DNA of 64,000 nucleotides, taken from Nostoc sp. TCL26-01 (GTDB lineage: Bacteria > Cyanobacteriota > Cyanobacteriia > Cyanobacteriales > Nostocaceae). Position numbers and translations under genes: made by a program. The notes beneath the pieces are model-generated. The model made no database searches. It worked only from the letters and a program-made list of their open reading frames with translations, and was not told the DNA's origin. The stretch is taken from assembly GCF_013393945.1 (NCBI RefSeq), contig NZ_CP040297.1:5178001-5242000 (forward strand), given 5' to 3'. Of the stretch, positions 63,905 through 64,000 are shown piece after piece. The stretch's first letter is position 1. Each line of letters starts with the position of its first letter.

Positions 63905-64000
63905 TCACTCCGGTGGCAAAGTGACGGTGGATAACCAAAACTCCTCTATGCCTTTGACTATTTGAAATAGCTGAGTGAGGTTGCGGGATTTGGTGATGTA
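63905..64000 (-). CDS. Response regulator (Rcp1-like), 3' end only
   Basis: The last 32 codons are visible: YITKSRNLTQLFQIVKGIEE, then FWLSTVTLPPE and stop. This matches the C-terminal helix and tail of Rcp1-type single-domain response regulators of phytochrome kinases (lysine in YITKS is the conserved receiver lysine). The rest lies beyond the window. With the REC-kinase gene downstream it probably forms one operon. Confidence 0.8.
   Translation of the reverse strand, partial: YITKSRNLTQLFQIVKGIEEFWLSTVTLPPE

Noticed and set aside
1..64000. tRNA and rRNA genes
   Set aside because: I saw no GTTCRA-type T-loop with acceptor stem and no rRNA-like conserved segments, although a covariance search could still find one.

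Overview
The window looks like a chromosome segment of a filamentous, heterocyst-forming cyanobacterium of the Nostoc/Anabaena type. Supporting signs are the very frequent GCGATCGC (HIP1) octamers, long runs of heptameric short tandem repeats (CAATAGG, ATTGACT, ATTGACC families), a phycocyanobilin:ferredoxin oxidoreductase and a heme oxygenase for bilin synthesis, a devBCA-type exporter operon and many pentapeptide or two-component genes. No species was assigned.

Layout. 0.5-9 kb: an HTH-NACHT (bacterial NLR-like) protein, a rhodanese-like protein lacking its cysteine, heme oxygenase, an oxygen-independent coproporphyrinogen oxidase (HemN), a GlsB-type membrane protein, a manganese catalase and a DUF3891 protein. 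8.7-15.2 kb: a fold-back repeat, three related minus-strand hairpin RNAs (two here, one near 15.06 kb) that I read as Yfr2-family sRNAs, a hybrid PAS histidine kinase, a membrane-tethered solute-binding protein, a CadD-like transporter and a decayed transposase. purH follows on the minus strand.

17.1-43.5 kb: a nearly contiguous plus-strand contractile injection system (CIS) locus. It has a DUF4255 cap protein, two sheath paralogues, two tube paralogues, a gp41-like tail assembly protein followed by a startless DUF6760 frame, a long Pro/Ser/Gln-rich protein, a LysM tube adaptor, hub, spike, gp25-like wedge, baseplate J, further baseplate proteins, a tail fibre with an internal duplication, a PAAR-like tip, a DUF4157 (HExxH) putative effector and a Cis15-type AAA+ ATPase. 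The set matches the thylakoid-anchored CIS known from Anabaena. Accessory genes are interspersed: a four-helix-bundle S23 protein flanked by repeats, a phosphatase on the opposite strand, and a methyltransferase-TPR protein.

43.5-45.2 kb: a CRISPR array of 19 intact 37-bp repeats plus one decayed terminal repeat, read on the minus strand, with no cas genes in the window. 45.2-64 kb: TldE/TldD, CysS, a His-rich CobW GTPase, NYN-LOTUS protein, RNase III, a RelE/ParE module, a membrane protein, a DevBCA-like exporter, a VapBC module, PcyA, a pentapeptide-repeat protein, a REC-histidine kinase, and the 3' end of an Rcp1-like response regulator cut by the window edge.

Intergenic space is crowded with repeats of several families. 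The points I consider most worth checking are the probable -1 frameshift joining the tail-assembly protein to DUF6760, the Yfr2-like RNA cluster with compensatory stem changes, a repeat whose 36-bp core is inverted between its two copies, and the uncharacterised C-terminal part of the DUF4157 protein.
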